Shown here piece after piece: positions 50,622 to 61,351 of a DNA stretch of 64,000 nt. A program made the position numbers and the translations under genes. The DNA comes from Dickeya aquatica. GTDB lineage: Bacteria; Pseudomonadota; Gammaproteobacteria; Enterobacterales; Enterobacteriaceae. Location of the stretch: positions 2,790,001 to 2,854,000 of the forward strand of contig NZ_LT615367.1 in assembly GCF_900095885.1 (NCBI RefSeq), in the 5' to 3' direction. Position 1 is the stretch's first letter. Each line of letters opens with the position of its first letter. Under the pieces are notes generated by a model. It saw only the letters and a program-made list of their open reading frames with translations, was not told where the DNA came from and did not search any database.

Positions 50622-50635
50622 TTGATTTATATCAA
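50622..50635 (-). promoter_or_regulatory. FNR box upstream of ndh
   Basis: TTGAT-TTAT-ATCAA is a perfect match to the FNR consensus TTGAT-N4-ATCAA. It lies 139-152 bp before the ndh start; ndh is a known FNR-repressed gene. Confidence 0.75.
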
Positions 50636-50692
50636 TTTAATTTAGTTACAGATCGTCAGGCAGCACAAAAATACATTTAAATACAAAACGTT

Positions 50693-50713
50693 AAAAAAAG
50701 GCCCCACAGGGCC
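50693..50713 (-). terminator. Terminator of the hinT-ycfP operon
   Basis: GGCCC / GGGCC stem (50700-50704 with 50709-50713) with a 4-nt loop, followed on the minus strand by seven T residues. A longer hairpin GCTGCCGGA / TCCGGCAGC (50725-50733 with 50746-50754) precedes it. Confidence 0.88.
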
Positions 50714-50764
50714 ATCAGGGAGACGCTGCCGGACGACTTACCGGGTCCGGCAGCCAAAGACAGG

Positions 50765-51307
50765 TTAACCTAGCGCTTTGAAGGCTTTGATACGCTGCAA
50801 ATGAGGGGAGAGATCGCGGAATTTGTGGCTGGCAGCATCATTCCAGATAACTTCATAGTATTCGCCCAGCAGTCTGGCGCTGCGCGGGTTATCCAGCACC
50901 TCATCGTGACGAGACAACACGACCAGACAGCGATCGCGGTTTTTCTCCCGAAAGTTCTCCACGCACTTGGTGGCGATGTCGGCATACTCTTCCGGGCGGT
51001 CAATCTTGCCCGCCATATTTTCTTGCGGGAACAGATTCGGATTAAACATCACCTGACGGATATCACACAAAAACCCGATTCGCTCGGCCCAAAACCCACC
51101 GAGCCCTACGCCGCAAATCAGCGGGCAGTCATCAGTGCAGGACTGTAGCATCCTGTCAACTTCACGCAACAGGTGTTGCATGTCATGGCGCGGATGCAGC
51201 GTACTGTAACTCTGTAGCCGAACATCCGGGTCAATGAACTGCAACTGCAACACTTTTTCATGATTACCCGGACTGCTTGAATCAAAACCGTGCAAATAGA
51301 TGATCAT
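50765..51307 (-). CDS. ycfP: Alpha/beta-hydrolase-like protein YcfP
   Basis: A 180-residue protein identical in length to E. coli YcfP. It begins [18 protein letters not shown], an esterase-like oxyanion segment. Its activity is not known to me. ATG 51307 has AGAAGG upstream; the 7-codon upstream extension is rejected. It is the last gene of the hinT-ycfL-lpoB-thiK-nagZ-ycfP unit, 33 bp after nagZ, and is followed by the terminator at 50693. Confidence 0.9.
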   Translation of the reverse strand: MIIYLHGFDSSSPGNHEKVLQLQFIDPDVRLQSYSTLHPRHDMQHLLREVDRMLQSCTDDCPLICGVGLGGFWAERIGFLCDIRQVMFNPNLFPQENMAGKIDRPEEYADIATKCVENFREKNRDRCLVVLSRHDEVLDNPRSARLLGEYYEVIWNDAASHKFRDLSPHLQRIKAFKALG

Positions 51308-51340
51308 TATGCCTTCTCCCAGCGTCATGTTGCGGGTGAG

Positions 51341-52366
51341 TTAACCAGCCGCCTTATGCGCCTGCCAACGCTCACTCAGTGCGGTCAACTGTGCATGCGC
51401 CTGCTTCCAGCGCGGCGAGCCCAGTAATTCCTTACGCACTATCCCACCCTGATGGTAAAGCGTCTCAAGCCCCGGGACATTGACCGGCGACAGATTATCC
51501 AACACGCTGATTGCCCCCTGTCGCTGGTTACACACCAGAATCATATCGCACCCGGCATCACGCGCAGCCTGAGCACGTTCGGCATAACTCCCCAGCATCG
51601 CCGCCCCTTCCATCGACAGGTCGTCAGAAAAGATAATGCCATCAAACCCCAGTTCCTGACGCAGCACCTGCCGCAGCCAGTAAGGTGAACCGCTGGCCGG
51701 GCGCGGGTCGGCATCGGTATAAATGACGTGCGCGGGCATCACCGCATCCAGTTGCTTTCGGGCTATCAGTTCACGGAACACCCGCATATCGCGTTCGCGT
51801 ATCTGCGCCAGCGGTCGCGCATCACGCGGGGTTTCTTTATGCGAATCTGCACTCACTGCGCCATGACCGGGAAAATGTTTCCCGGTCGCTTTCATACCGG
51901 CACTGTGCATCCCCTGAATAAAATGTTCAGCCACCACCAGCAGCGTGTCCGGGTCATCATGAAAAGACCTGTCGCCAATCGCCGCACTTTGATGACCCAC
52001 ATCCAGCACCGGGGCGAAACTGATATCGATATCCATGCTGATCATTTCAGCCGCCATCAGCCATCCGGCATCTTGTGCCAGTTGCCGGGCCTGCGCCAGC
52101 GGGTTGAGTGCGGCAAAGGATTGTGCGGCCGGCAAGGCGGTGAAGCCATGGCGAAAACGCTGCACCCGGCCGCCTTCCTGATCGACCGCCACCACCAGTC
52201 GCTCGCGCGACGCGGCACGAATCTGGCGCACCAGTTCAGCCAGTTGATCCGCATCGTGGAAATTACGGCTAAACAAAATCACGCCGCCAACCAGCGGGTG
52301 CTCCAGCACTTCTCTATCTTCAGCATCCAGTTCATAACTGGCGACATCTAACATTAACGGGCCCAC
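51341..52366 (-). CDS. nagZ: Beta-N-acetylglucosaminidase
   Basis: A 341-residue GH3 enzyme, the exact E. coli length. It removes GlcNAc from anhydro-muropeptides in the cytoplasm during cell-wall recycling. The family block [18 protein letters not shown] (general acid/base His and Asp) and the nucleophile Asp in [10 protein letters not shown] are present. The start is GTG 52366 ([12 protein letters not shown]) with GGGGAGA five bases upstream; the 44 codons before it in frame lack homology. It is 64 bp downstream of thiK. Released GlcNAc would be phosphorylated by NagK. Confidence 0.95.
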   Translation of the reverse strand: MGPLMLDVASYELDAEDREVLEHPLVGGVILFSRNFHDADQLAELVRQIRAASRERLVVAVDQEGGRVQRFRHGFTALPAAQSFAALNPLAQARQLAQDAGWLMAAEMISMDIDISFAPVLDVGHQSAAIGDRSFHDDPDTLLVVAEHFIQGMHSAGMKATGKHFPGHGAVSADSHKETPRDARPLAQIRERDMRVFRELIARKQLDAVMPAHVIYTDADPRPASGSPYWLRQVLRQELGFDGIIFSDDLSMEGAAMLGSYAERAQAARDAGCDMILVCNQRQGAISVLDNLSPVNVPGLETLYHQGGIVRKELLGSPRWKQAHAQLTALSERWQAHKAAG

Positions 52367-52430
52367 GACTCTCCCCTCTCTTTTTTCAGCGCAAACGCTG
52401 ATTGCATAAACGTGTGACGCAGAAACGAGG

Positions 52431-53270
52431 CTACTGTTGCCAGTGGTCTGCCATCTGCCGGTAAATCTCTTCGCCACTCTGCTGCCAGCGTACTTCACAC
52501 CACATCAACACCAGGTAATCGACAACGTCATACCAGCCGATAACGTGGCGCAGCAACCGCGCGGGCGTCAGGCCCGGCCAGCAGGCACAGTAGTGGTGTA
52601 AAAAATCCTGCTGCTGTTGCCGGGATAACCCGGCAGAGCGAAATAGCAGCGCCAGCTCCAGGGCAATATCGCCATCAGCGGCATATTCCCAGTCAATCAG
52701 GCGATAACCGGAGGCCGTCGCCACCAGATTACCGGCATGAACATCTAAATGTAGCGGTGCGATATGCAATGGCGCGGGCAAGCGTCGTGTCGTGATGCGC
52801 TGGTAAGCGCGCCGAAGTTTAGGCGTGCGCCGGCCCGGAGCCATATTCTGCCAGTGCTGCTCCAGCAGGCGCGTCAGGGGTAGCGGATAACCATAACGTG
52901 GCCGATGATGTAATTCGGCCAGCCGTGTTGCCAGCCCGCCGTCATGCAACCAGGCAAAAAACTGTACCCTGTTCAGAACCTCGCCTGACAGCCACTCCAC
53001 CAGCAGCCAGCCATCACGCCAGCACAGCGCTCGCGGCACAATCCCTTGTAAATGTCGCAGTACCCGGAACTCGCGTTGCCGGGCAATGCCCATCTGCCGC
53101 CCCTGTGCCGTTTCACCGCGAGCCAGCCAGTTTCCTGCCTCACAGTCGATACGCCAGCTCTGATTGCTAAGCCCGCCGAGCGGCTGCAACTTAAACCCGC
53201 CGCTCACGACCGCCGGGAATACCTGTTGCAACACAGCGTGAAGCCTGTCACTAGAGGCTGACACTGCCAT
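52431..53270 (-). CDS. thiK: Thiamine kinase
   Basis: A 279-residue choline/aminoglycoside-kinase-fold enzyme. The Brenner motif HLDVHAGN and the DFG-like IDWEYA are present, as in E. coli ThiK (274). It phosphorylates thiamine to thiamine monophosphate for salvage. I take ATG 53270, which overlaps the lpoB stop by 20 nt; an in-frame TTG five codons upstream is the alternative. Identity to E. coli is lower than for its neighbours, but order lpoB-thiK-nagZ is conserved. Confidence 0.88.
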   Translation of the reverse strand: MAVSASSDRLHAVLQQVFPAVVSGGFKLQPLGGLSNQSWRIDCEAGNWLARGETAQGRQMGIARQREFRVLRHLQGIVPRALCWRDGWLLVEWLSGEVLNRVQFFAWLHDGGLATRLAELHHRPRYGYPLPLTRLLEQHWQNMAPGRRTPKLRRAYQRITTRRLPAPLHIAPLHLDVHAGNLVATASGYRLIDWEYAADGDIALELALLFRSAGLSRQQQQDFLHHYCACWPGLTPARLLRHVIGWYDVVDYLVLMWCEVRWQQSGEEIYRQMADHWQQ

Positions 53271-53850
53271 TACCTGACCAGACAATTTCTCCGGTTTGCA
53301 CCAGCATCAATTGCATCGATAACTGCGGTGACTTCACCTCACCGCTGGCATCGGCATACAACACATACTGCGCGCCGACATACCGGGCCAGCCCCACTGC
53401 CTTGCTGCGCGACTCCAGGCTATCTTCTTCAGATAACCCCAGTGATTGACGGGCCGCGCCTACCTGCTCATGGGACACCAGCGTAAACACCCCGGCCGAC
53501 GCCAGTGCGTTATACAGTTCATTGGTTGCCTGTGCCGTCTGCAATGACCCATTGGTGTTATTTTTCAGTTTGTTGACAAGCAACATACTGCCTTTCGCCA
53601 CCCCCTGCGTTTTCACCATCTGCGCCACCAGCGGCGCGGCGGCGGCCGACCAATTCAGCACCTGTACCTGTATTTTCGGCGGCACCGGCAGCGGCTGGCT
53701 TTGTGCTGGCGGCGTGACCGGTTTTGGCGGCGTTGGCACTGACGGCACAGCGGGTTCAATGCTCACCGGCGGTAGCTCCGTTTGTGGCGCACGGGTCGAA
53801 CACCCGGCCATCACCAGCGCCATCAGCACCACGCCAAGATATTTTTTCAT
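53251..53850 (-). CDS. lpoB: Penicillin-binding protein activator LpoB
   Basis: A 199-residue outer-membrane lipoprotein. Signal peptide with lipobox VMAGC (Cys near residue 16), then a Pro-rich linker (residues about 25-60) that spans the periplasm, then a globular domain. LpoB stimulates PBP1B, the bifunctional peptidoglycan synthase. ATG 53850 has GAGGAG four bases upstream; an earlier in-frame start at 53958 lies inside ycfL and is rejected. It follows ycfL by 34 bp. Confidence 0.93.
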   Translation of the reverse strand: MKKYLGVVLMALVMAGCSTRAPQTELPPVSIEPAVPSVPTPPKPVTPPAQSQPLPVPPKIQVQVLNWSAAAAPLVAQMVKTQGVAKGSMLLVNKLKNNTNGSLQTAQATNELYNALASAGVFTLVSHEQVGAARQSLGLSEEDSLESRSKAVGLARYVGAQYVLYADASGEVKSPQLSMQLMLVQTGEIVWSGNGSVSL

Positions 53851-53884
53851 CTCACTCCTCGCAATTGCATCTCGGGTCTGTCTC

Positions 53885-54253
53885 TCAGAGAAAAAGGTAA
53901 AGCCGCACCTGGCGGGCAGATGGAGCCACCCGCGATGCCGTGACGTCAACTTCAGCATAGGCAGGCACCACCACTGTTTGAACCGGTGACACCGGCATCA
54001 CCTCCAGCCCTTGCTGATCGTACCAATAGAACCGGCAGGAGACGGTGACGGGGTGGGCGGATGCATTATGAATACGGGCTGATACCTGTTGACCGGTCGG
54101 GGTCGAGCGCCATGCTGGTTCTGATACCGTGATGCCTGCGGCAACCACCGAGGCATCCAGCACCCGTGTTTGTGCGGGGTTGATAGCCAGCGAGGCGGTT
54201 TTACTGCAACCTGCCAGCATCAGCCCTATTAGTGACAGGGCAAAAAGACGCAT
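53885..54253 (-). CDS. ycfL: DUF1425 lipoprotein YcfL
   Basis: A 122-residue lipoprotein resembling E. coli YcfL (125). Signal peptide with lipobox MLAGC (Cys near residue 16), then a small beta-rich domain ending FYWYDQQGLEV ... QVRLYLFL, as in the family. Function unknown. ATG 54253 is chosen because the signal peptide starts there; it lies 8 bp after the hinT stop. Order hinT-ycfL-lpoB is as in E. coli. Confidence 0.88.
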   Translation of the reverse strand: MRLFALSLIGLMLAGCSKTASLAINPAQTRVLDASVVAAGITVSEPAWRSTPTGQQVSARIHNASAHPVTVSCRFYWYDQQGLEVMPVSPVQTVVVPAYAEVDVTASRVAPSARQVRLYLFL

Positions 54254-54261
54254 GACCACGA

Positions 54262-54612
54262 TTAACTGGCCAGCAGTGGCCCCAGCGGGCGACCACCCAG
54301 CAGGTGCATATGAATGTGATACACCTCTTGCCCGCCATGACGATTGCAATTAATTACCAGTCGATAGCCGTCTTGTGCGATCCCTTCCTGACGCGCAATC
54401 TTCCCGGCAACGGTTATCATGCGGCCCAATGCGGCTTCGTGTTCTGCGCTTGCCTCATTGACCGTGGGAATTAACACATTAGGGATGATCAAAATATGTG
54501 TCGGAGTACGCGGGGCAATATCACGAAAGGCCGTGACCAGTTCATCCTGATAAACGATATCAGCAGGGATTTCACGGCGGATAATTTTACTAAAAATAGT
54601 TTCTTCGGCCAT
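54262..54612 (-). CDS. hinT: HIT-family purine nucleoside phosphoramidase
   Basis: A 116-residue HIT protein (E. coli HinT 119). The histidine triad HIHMH at residues 99-103 (with the HL following) contains the nucleophile. It hydrolyses adenosine 5'-phosphoramidates and aminoacyl-[22 protein letters not shown] is the canonical start. First gene of the operon ending at ycfP. Confidence 0.95.
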   Translation of the reverse strand: MAEETIFSKIIRREIPADIVYQDELVTAFRDIAPRTPTHILIIPNVLIPTVNEASAEHEAALGRMITVAGKIARQEGIAQDGYRLVINCNRHGGQEVYHIHMHLLGGRPLGPLLAS

Positions 54613-54767
54613 AACAGAGTTCCTTTAAAAGGATCGCAATATGCGATACGGGGTGCAGTATGAGTGATAAATCCGATACTTTTCAACCCTGAATGCCCGC
54701 GCACGCGCGCATCCGTCAAGGCGGCTTAACACACTCAAAACGCCCCGCCCATCCGAAAGCAGGCACA

Positions 54768-55832
54768 TCATGCTGGCGAAAAATCCTCATGCGCCATGCC
54801 AAGCGAACATCCGGCCTCGACTATTTTGCGCCATTCGCCATCAGAAATGGCAATACCGTGTAACTGGCGTTGCTGCTCTGCCAGGCGCTCAGGCTCACCG
54901 GCCAGCAGAATAGGGTTATCAGGATGTTGCGCACGTGATGCCCGTACATACTCCAGCATCGCCTCATATTCCTGCCGCAGCCAGCTCATCGTCACCAGTT
55001 TTGACGGGTCAATCAAAATGGTGGTCATGTTGTTAACAATAGCGCCTTCACGCGGGTTTGCCGGGTGGATAGTGCCGCCGCCAGAGAGGATGCCGGCCAG
55101 CAACTCTGCGGCCAAAATCAGGCCGCCGCCCTTGTGACGGGCGATGGGCAGCAGGGCTCCGGCCGGCTCCTCTTCCCACATTACGCGTGGGTCGGCGCTC
55201 GGCTGACCGTGGTTATCCAGCATCACCGGTTCATCAAACGTATTGCCCGCAAGCCAGGCCACTCGCGTTTTTCCCAGCGCTACCATGCTGGTGGCAAAGT
55301 CCAGAATAAAATCAGGGTGCGTTTCGCTGCCGGGAAACGCAATACAAACCGGATTCGTACCAAAACGTGCATCGCTGCCGCCAAAAGGGGCGACCAGGGG
55401 CGCGATATCACTGACATTGACAAAATGAATCGCAATCAGCCCGGCGGCGGCAGCCATTTCGCCATAGGTACCAATACGGCCAAGATGGCAGGTCGAGGAG
55501 AGTGTCATCAGGCAGACACCGGTGCTTTTGACGCGATCCATCGCCGCCTGCATCGCTTCACGGCCCGTACGCTGCCCAAACCCTCTGTCACCGCTAAATT
55601 GTAAGATGGCTCCACCATCCTGTAACAGCCGGGCTGGCGTATTAGGGTGCATAACGCCCTGCGCGATAAACTGCACGTACTCCGGTAGCATGCCGACACC
55701 GTGGCTGTCGTGCCCTTTGAGATTGGCCGCGACCAAATGACGAGTGACCACCTCGGCTTCATCCTGTTCGCACCCGACGTGGCGCAACAGGTTATACGTG
55801 ATTTGTGTTAAACGACTGGCTGAAATCTGCAT
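54768..55832 (-). CDS. Malate/L-lactate dehydrogenase-family oxidoreductase
   Basis: A 354-residue NAD(P)-dependent Ldh2-family enzyme similar to E. coli YbiC (HcxB, 361). Conserved blocks are GHDSHGVGM (catalytic His region), FGTNPVCIAFP and a C-terminal HKGGGL. It reduces 2-oxo acids; the substrate is not clear. It lies between hinT and ptsG, where E. coli has fhuE. Independent of its neighbours: separate spacers on both sides. Confidence 0.85.
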   Translation of the reverse strand: MQISASRLTQITYNLLRHVGCEQDEAEVVTRHLVAANLKGHDSHGVGMLPEYVQFIAQGVMHPNTPARLLQDGGAILQFSGDRGFGQRTGREAMQAAMDRVKSTGVCLMTLSSTCHLGRIGTYGEMAAAAGLIAIHFVNVSDIAPLVAPFGGSDARFGTNPVCIAFPGSETHPDFILDFATSMVALGKTRVAWLAGNTFDEPVMLDNHGQPSADPRVMWEEEPAGALLPIARHKGGGLILAAELLAGILSGGGTIHPANPREGAIVNNMTTILIDPSKLVTMSWLRQEYEAMLEYVRASRAQHPDNPILLAGEPERLAEQQRQLHGIAISDGEWRKIVEAGCSLGMAHEDFSPA

Positions 55833-56032
55833 ACCTTTCCCTTAGAACAGCATTCGGCTGTTATGTGTGTTTATGAACACAGCTTGTGATTCGTGCATTC
55901 TGTTTTTGGCCAACAGGCGTATTGGCATACTCACGAGTTATGCCAGAGTGCACTGCATCAAGCGGTATCCTACTGCCGAATCTCATCGCAGGGGAAACGA
56001 TTCTGCGATGCTGGCGGGTATTTTCAGACCAT

Positions 56033-56055
56033 AAAAAAAGGGGCCGAAGCCCCTT
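56033..56055 (-). terminator. ptsG intrinsic terminator
   Basis: AAGGGGC / GCCCCTT stem (56038-56044 with 56049-56055) with a 4-nt loop, followed on the minus strand by a T-run, about 40 bp after the ptsG stop. Confidence 0.92.
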
Positions 56056-56096
56056 CTGACACCGAATAATCTCTCAGCAATGACGCTGACAAATTG

Positions 56097-57530
56097 TTAG
56101 TGCTGACGAATATAGTCATCCATATCGGTTTTCAGGTTATCCGATCTGGTGCCGAAGATAGCCTGCACACCAGAACCGGCGACAACCACACCTGCGGCAC
56201 CCAGTCTCTTCAGTGCGGCCTGATCGACGCGGGAGACGTCGCCCACGCTGACACGCAGGCGGGTGATGCACGCATCCAGATTGGTGATGTTATCTTTGCC
56301 ACCGAACGCGGAAACCAGTGAGGCCGCCATTTCAGAGCCACCCTGCGCAGTCTGCTCAGAGGCAGACTCTTCGCGGCCCGGCGTTTTCAGATTCAGTTTG
56401 GCAATCAGCACGCGGAACACGGTGTAGTACACTGCGGCATAGCACAGACCGACTATCGGGAACAGCCACAGCTTGCTGCCGTTACCACTCAGTACCACGA
56501 AGTCTATCAGACCGTGTGAGAAGCTGGTGCCATCACGCATCCCAAGCAGAATACAGATAGGGAATGCCAGACCGGCCAGCACAGCGTGGATGACATACAG
56601 AATCGGTGCGACGAAGATGAAGGAAAACTCGATAGGCTCGGTAATACCAGTCAGGAAGGCCGTCAGCGCAGCGGAGATCATGATGCCGCCCACTTTGGCG
56701 CGATTTTCCGGTTTAGCCGAATGCCAGATAGCCAGTGCTGCGGCCGGCAGACCATACATCTTGAACAGGAAGCCGCCAGACAGTTTACCCGCCGTCGGGT
56801 CACCTGCCATATAACGCGGAATATCACCGTGGAACACCTGACCTGCCGCGTTGGTAAATTCACCCACCTGCATCTGGAACGGCACATTCCAGATATGGTG
56901 CAAGCCAAACGGCACCAGGCTACGTTCAACAATGCCGTAGATACCGAACGCCAGCACCGGATTTTGGTAAGCCGCCCATTGGGAGAAAGCCTGAATCGCA
57001 CTCCCCACCGGCGGCCAAATGAACGACAGCGCCACACCGATGATGATGGCAGTCAGACCGGAGATAATTGGCACAAAGCGTTTACCGGCGAAAAAGCCCA
57101 GATACTCAGGCAATTGAATACGGTAGAAACGGTTGAACATATACGCCGCGATCGCCCCTGCGATAATGCCGCCTAACACGCCCGTATCGGCCATGTGGCT
57201 ACTGGCAATATCACTCGGCGACATGTGCAACACCAGTGGCGCAACCACGGCCATGGTTTTCACCATAATGCCGTAAGCCACCACCGCAGCCAGCGCAGAA
57301 ACGCCGTCGTTATTGGTGAAACCCAACGCGACACCGATAGCAAAAATTAACGGCATATTGGCAAAAACCGAGTCACCTGCCTGTGCCATCACACTGGAAA
57401 CTACCGCCGGCAGCCAGCTAAAGTTGGCTGAACCAACGCCCAGCAGGATACCGGCGATAGGCAGCACGGACACCGGCAGCATCAGCGACTTACCTACTTT
57501 TTGCAGGTTTGCAAATGCATTCTTAAACAT
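56097..57530 (-). CDS. ptsG: Glucose PTS enzyme IICB
   Basis: A 477-residue PTS permease, the E. coli length. The N-terminal membrane IIC domain (to about 390) includes [16 protein letters not shown] short linker leads to the IIB domain with [11 protein letters not shown], whose Cys 421 receives phosphate from IIA. It imports and phosphorylates glucose. ATG 57530 ([14 protein letters not shown]) is E. coli-like and supported by AGGAG upstream; the longer in-frame upstream stretch is the leader. The leader holds an SgrS-type target and the promoter an Mlc-type operator. Confidence 0.97.
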   Translation of the reverse strand: MFKNAFANLQKVGKSLMLPVSVLPIAGILLGVGSANFSWLPAVVSSVMAQAGDSVFANMPLIFAIGVALGFTNNDGVSALAAVVAYGIMVKTMAVVAPLVLHMSPSDIASSHMADTGVLGGIIAGAIAAYMFNRFYRIQLPEYLGFFAGKRFVPIISGLTAIIIGVALSFIWPPVGSAIQAFSQWAAYQNPVLAFGIYGIVERSLVPFGLHHIWNVPFQMQVGEFTNAAGQVFHGDIPRYMAGDPTAGKLSGGFLFKMYGLPAAALAIWHSAKPENRAKVGGIMISAALTAFLTGITEPIEFSFIFVAPILYVIHAVLAGLAFPICILLGMRDGTSFSHGLIDFVVLSGNGSKLWLFPIVGLCYAAVYYTVFRVLIAKLNLKTPGREESASEQTAQGGSEMAASLVSAFGGKDNITNLDACITRLRVSVGDVSRVDQAALKRLGAAGVVVAGSGVQAIFGTRSDNLKTDMDDYIRQH

Positions 57531-57535
57531 AATAG

Positions 57536-57551
57536 AGAGTGCTCCTGAGTA
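57536..57551 (-). promoter_or_regulatory. SgrS small-RNA target in the ptsG leader
   Basis: TACTCAGGAGCACTCT on the minus strand, identical to the part of E. coli ptsG that pairs with SgrS, and it contains the ptsG Shine-Dalgarno. Pairing would block translation during sugar-phosphate stress. The sgrS gene is not in this window. Confidence 0.75.
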
Positions 57552-57631
57552 ATAGTGCTTGTACTTCTGACAGTTAACTTTAAAGAAGAGCCAATCCACC
57601 TTCGGATAGTCGGGATATGACTGGCATCCTC

Positions 57632-57660
57632 ACTAATTTTTACGCAGGGTAAAATAAATG
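57632..57660 (-). promoter_or_regulatory. Mlc-type operator at the ptsG promoter
   Basis: On the minus strand, TTATTTTACCCTGCGTAAA closely resembles the E. coli ptsG Mlc site (TTATTTTACTCTGTGTAA). About 100 bp before the start codon, as expected. The rest of the 319-bp spacer to tatD (to 57849) has a TGTGATCTGAC half-site that might bind CRP and no gene. Confidence 0.7.
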
Positions 57661-57849
57661 TTGCATCAAATGTTTGATAGCAGTCACGTTTCAACTCATG
57701 GGAAACCCATGTCACTATCAGAAGTCTTATAGTTTGTGATCTGACGCTGAAAATCCTCCCCTGCCACCGTGTGGCATACGCCAGAAATTGCCGGGGATAT
57801 CAGCGATTAATTACGAAGCCAAAAAAAACTCGCGTATTCTCAACCAGGA

Positions 57850-58644
57850 TCAGCCCGTGGTCAACCGTGCTGCATCAACGTGAAATAACCGAGCAAAATT
57901 TTCGGTTGTTGCGTGAGCAAGTTGCTCAAGACTGATGTTTTTAAGTACAGCCAGATATTCAGCCACATCACGGGTATAAGCAGGCTGGTTCTCTTTACCT
58001 CGATGGGGAACCGGTGCCAGCCAAGGCGAATCGGTTTCAATCAATAGCCTATCTAACGGAACATAGCGCGCTACTTCGCGCAATGCTTCAGCATTACGAA
58101 ACGTGACTATTCCTGAAAAAGAGATGCAGAACCCCAAATCCAGTAATTTTGCCGCCGTTTCCTTATCTTCGGTAAAACAGTGTAGTACACCGCCGCACTC
58201 ATCGGCTTTTTCTTCCCGCAAAATGGCCAGCGTATCTTCACGGGCCGCACGGGTATGCACAATCACCGGTTTGTTGAGTTCCCGGCCAATGCGAATATGT
58301 TCCCGAAAGGATGCCTGCTGCTGCGCCATATTGTCTTGCTGATAGTAGTAATCAAGCCCGGTTTCGCCCAATGCCACAACCGCAGGTGAGCTCGCCAAAG
58401 CACGCAGCTCGGAGAAGTCGTAAGGCTCATCCTGATTCAAGGGATGCACCCCACAGGAAAATGCCACATTATCACGCTCACCAATCAGCGCCGTCATCGC
58501 ACGAAAACCCGGCAGCGTGGTTGCCACGGCCAGAATAAAGCCGACATCACGCTGACGCGCTTTTTCCAGCACCTCCGAGACGTCTTTGTGCAATGCCTGA
58601 TAATCCAGGCCATCAAGATGACAATGGGAATCAACTAATAACAT
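57850..58644 (-). CDS. ycfH: TatD-family hydrolase YcfH
   Basis: A 264-residue metal-dependent hydrolase (E. coli YcfH 265). Metal-binding motifs are visible in order: [11 protein letters not shown] at the N-terminus, [19 protein letters not shown] and ETDSPWLAP. Related TatD proteins act as 3'-5' DNA exonucleases; the substrate of YcfH itself is not settled. It is 19 bp after holB and ends the pabC-mltG-tmk-holB-tatD unit. Confidence 0.93.
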   Translation of the reverse strand: MLLVDSHCHLDGLDYQALHKDVSEVLEKARQRDVGFILAVATTLPGFRAMTALIGERDNVAFSCGVHPLNQDEPYDFSELRALASSPAVVALGETGLDYYYQQDNMAQQQASFREHIRIGRELNKPVIVHTRAAREDTLAILREEKADECGGVLHCFTEDKETAAKLLDLGFCISFSGIVTFRNAEALREVARYVPLDRLLIETDSPWLAPVPHRGKENQPAYTRDVAEYLAVLKNISLEQLAHATTENFARLFHVDAARLTTG

Positions 58645-58663
58645 AACAATAATTATCCGGTTT

Positions 58664-59671
58664 TCAGGAAAAAGAAGGCAACACAGGTCGCTGTGGGGAA
58701 GACAACGCGCGTTCCCAATCCAGCAGCATTGAGGTTAATAACAGTTCACGGTTCACCCCCGTGACAGACAGTAGCTGATGCCGACACTGTAACCAGCGGC
58801 GCAGGCTGTAATGCAGTTGTTCATCGTGCATTTCCCCCCACTGAGCTATCAGCGCTAACTGGTCGCGATTAATCAGGCTATTTCGCGCCTGATGCCGCCA
58901 TTTCAGCGCATCAAGCCACACGCTGCATACCCAATGGATACGTTCAGTTGCCTCATCATGGTGAAGCAATGCCAACAGCGATAATGCATCATGACGATGC
59001 ACACCGTATGACAGTTGCTGACAAAGTTGCGCTCGTGCCTTCCAGCGCTCCGGCTGCAACAGGGCCAGCGCCGCGAGGGGTGCGCCGTGGCTCAGTCGCA
59101 ACGCCGTCTGACTGGCCACATCATCCGATTGTCCACGCGTGCGCAACCACAGTATTGCCTGCGTTTCATCGGGCGTATCAAGGTAATGGTACAGACAGCG
59201 ACTGCGCAGCGTCGCCAGCAAACGTCCCGGCTCACGGCAGCCCAGCAAGAAATAACTGTCTGCCGGTGGCTCTTCCAGCGTTTTCAATAACGCATTGGCT
59301 GCCGCTTCCGTCAGCAATTCAGCTTGCGCCAGCCAGACAATTTTTACGCCGCCCTGGCGCGATCGTTGATAAACCTGCTCCACCACCTCACGAACCTGAT
59401 CCACGCCCAGGCTTTGCTTTCCCTTTTCCAGCACCAGGGGATGCCAGTCCGGGTGCGTTCCGGCACGCATCAATTGACAATCATGGCAGCGCCCACAGCT
59501 TTTACCGCCTTCTGGATGTCGGCATAACAGCCGGCGGCCCAATGCATAGACCAGCGAAGCTTCACCCATCCCTTCAGGTGCATGCAATAACACCGCGTGA
59601 TGACCTCTGCCCGCCTGGTGTGAGGCCAGCCATTGCCGATAAGGCACATTCAGCCACGGATACCACTCCAT
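58664..59671 (-). CDS. holB: DNA polymerase III delta-prime subunit
   Basis: A 335-residue clamp-loader subunit (E. coli 334). It begins [14 protein letters not shown]. The zinc-binding cysteines [16 protein letters not shown] lie near residues 50-65, then the AAA+ fold with the sensor region [18 protein letters not shown]. The P-loop is degenerate as in all delta-prime proteins. It loads the beta clamp as part of the clamp loader. ATG 59671 overlaps the tmk stop by 1 nt. Confidence 0.95.
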   Translation of the reverse strand: MEWYPWLNVPYRQWLASHQAGRGHHAVLLHAPEGMGEASLVYALGRRLLCRHPEGGKSCGRCHDCQLMRAGTHPDWHPLVLEKGKQSLGVDQVREVVEQVYQRSRQGGVKIVWLAQAELLTEAAANALLKTLEEPPADSYFLLGCREPGRLLATLRSRCLYHYLDTPDETQAILWLRTRGQSDDVASQTALRLSHGAPLAALALLQPERWKARAQLCQQLSYGVHRHDALSLLALLHHDEATERIHWVCSVWLDALKWRHQARNSLINRDQLALIAQWGEMHDEQLHYSLRRWLQCRHQLLSVTGVNRELLLTSMLLDWERALSSPQRPVLPSFS

Positions 59672-60324
59672 CAGTTGGCAGCCTTACCCGTGATTGCCTC
59701 TCGTTGCAGCCAGCCAGACAGCGCCTGACGAATATCTGCACTGACCTCGGGCAACACCTGTGAAGCATCAATAGTAATAATATTGTCTTCCTGCAACGCC
59801 AGTTGCTGATAACGGGCTCGGGTGCGCTCGAAAAAGGCCAGAGACTCCTGCTCAATCCTATCCAGTTCACCGCGCTGGCGTGCACGTTTAAGCCCAAGCT
59901 CCGGGGAAATATCGAGATAGAGCGTAAGATCCGGGCGAAATGCGCCCAGCACCGTATCGCGCAGTGACATCAATAGCTGAGGATCAATGCCTCGCCCGCC
60001 CCCCTGATAAGCCTGAGAGGAGAGATCGTGCCTGTCACCCACGACCCACGCACCACGAGCCAGCGCCGGGCGAATTACGTTTTCCACCAGTTGCACCCGG
60101 GCAGCATACAGCATCAGCAATTCGGCTTTATCCGTGAGCGTCTCACCGGCCACACCTTGCTTAATTAACTCACGCAGTTTTTCGGCCAGCGGCGTTCCCC
60201 CCGGCTCACGCGTAAAGACGATGTCCTGAATGCCAAAAGCACGCAGTGTCTCAACAACAACGGCCTGGGCACTGGTTTTACCCGCACCTTCCAGCCCCTC
60301 GATAACGATAAATTTACTGTCCAT
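59671..60324 (-). CDS. tmk: Thymidylate kinase
   Basis: A 217-residue kinase. P-loop [11 protein letters not shown] at residues 8-18, the [16 protein letters not shown] segment with the TMP-binding region, and a lid are present. It converts dTMP to dTDP. ATG 60324 ([13 protein letters not shown]) is the start; it overlaps the mltG end by 11 nt. E. coli Tmk is 213 residues. Confidence 0.95.
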   Translation of the reverse strand: MDSKFIVIEGLEGAGKTSAQAVVVETLRAFGIQDIVFTREPGGTPLAEKLRELIKQGVAGETLTDKAELLMLYAARVQLVENVIRPALARGAWVVGDRHDLSSQAYQGGGRGIDPQLLMSLRDTVLGAFRPDLTLYLDISPELGLKRARQRGELDRIEQESLAFFERTRARYQQLALQEDNIITIDASQVLPEVSADIRQALSGWLQREAITGKAAN

Positions 60325-61345
60325 TCTTTTCCTTCCCGGCGGCGGCTTGTGTTGAACGATAAACCTGTACTGCACGGTTATGGTCGCTCAGGTTGGTGGT
60401 GAACGTATGTCCCCCCTTACCGTCGGCCACAAAATAGAGATAGCTGGTTTTCGCCGGATGGGCAGCAGCGTCCAGCGAGGCCTTACCCGGCATCGCGATA
60501 GGCGTTGGCGGCAAACCGCTGATGGTATAGGTATTGTAGGGCGTTGCTGTCTCCAGCGCGCTGCGCGTAATGGTGCCGGTATAACTGTCGCCCATGCCAT
60601 AAATCACCGTAGGATCGGTCTGTAAACGCATCCCTATCCGTAAACGGTTGAGAAAGACTGAAGCAACCTGTGCACGCTCTGCGTCAACGGCCGTTTCTTT
60701 CTCAATGAGTGACGCCATGATAAGTAACTCATAGGGCGTTTTATAGGGCAATCCTTCAGCGCGACCTTGCCACACCTCATTAAGCACTTTAGCCATACGT
60801 TGATGTGCGCGCTGCAACACGGATTTATCGCTCATACCGGCCGTATGCAGATAGGTATCAGGATAAAACCACCCTTCCGGGTTTGGCGTATCCTTTAGGC
60901 CGATACTATCCGCAATGTCCTGCGGCGTTTTATCTTCCAGCGTATGTTTCAGATAGGGTGAATTTTTGAGCGTATCCAGCCACTCTTTAAAGCGCGATCC
61001 TTCGACAAATAGCATGGAAAACTGCGCTTCTTTACCGCTGGCAAGTAATGCCAGCATGTCACGAACCGTCATCGCCGGGGTGAAGCGATAAGTACCGGCT
61101 TTAAACGCCGCCAGCTCCGGCTCCAAATGCAGGAGCGGTAACAGGCTACCGCCGTCAGGAATGATATGCTGCGACACCAGCAGATCTTTCAGTCCTTCAC
61201 GATTTGTTCCGGCGGGAAGCGTAAAAAGGGTTTCCTTATCAATCGCCAGCGGAGAGCTGGCAAAACGCTGGATCTGCCCCCAGCCCCACCACGCACCGGC
61301 CGCTAACACAAGCAGAATGCCAAGGCCCCACGTTATTTTCTTCAT
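60314..61345 (-). CDS. mltG: Endolytic murein transglycosylase MltG
   Basis: A 343-residue inner-membrane enzyme (E. coli 340). One N-terminal membrane helix (residues 6-20), a LysM-like part and the YceG catalytic domain with the essential Glu in [13 protein letters not shown] are present. It cuts nascent glycan strands and sets their length. It lies 6 bp after pabC and overlaps tmk. Confidence 0.95.
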   Translation of the reverse strand: MKKITWGLGILLVLAAGAWWGWGQIQRFASSPLAIDKETLFTLPAGTNREGLKDLLVSQHIIPDGGSLLPLLHLEPELAAFKAGTYRFTPAMTVRDMLALLASGKEAQFSMLFVEGSRFKEWLDTLKNSPYLKHTLEDKTPQDIADSIGLKDTPNPEGWFYPDTYLHTAGMSDKSVLQRAHQRMAKVLNEVWQGRAEGLPYKTPYELLIMASLIEKETAVDAERAQVASVFLNRLRIGMRLQTDPTVIYGMGDSYTGTITRSALETATPYNTYTISGLPPTPIAMPGKASLDAAAHPAKTSYLYFVADGKGGHTFTTNLSDHNRAVQVYRSTQAAAGKEKNGQ

Positions 61346-61351
61346 GACCGC

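Noticed and set aside
59574..59897. Minus-strand 107-codon frame at the tmk/holB junction
   Set aside because: Shadow of the overlapping tmk and holB coding regions.
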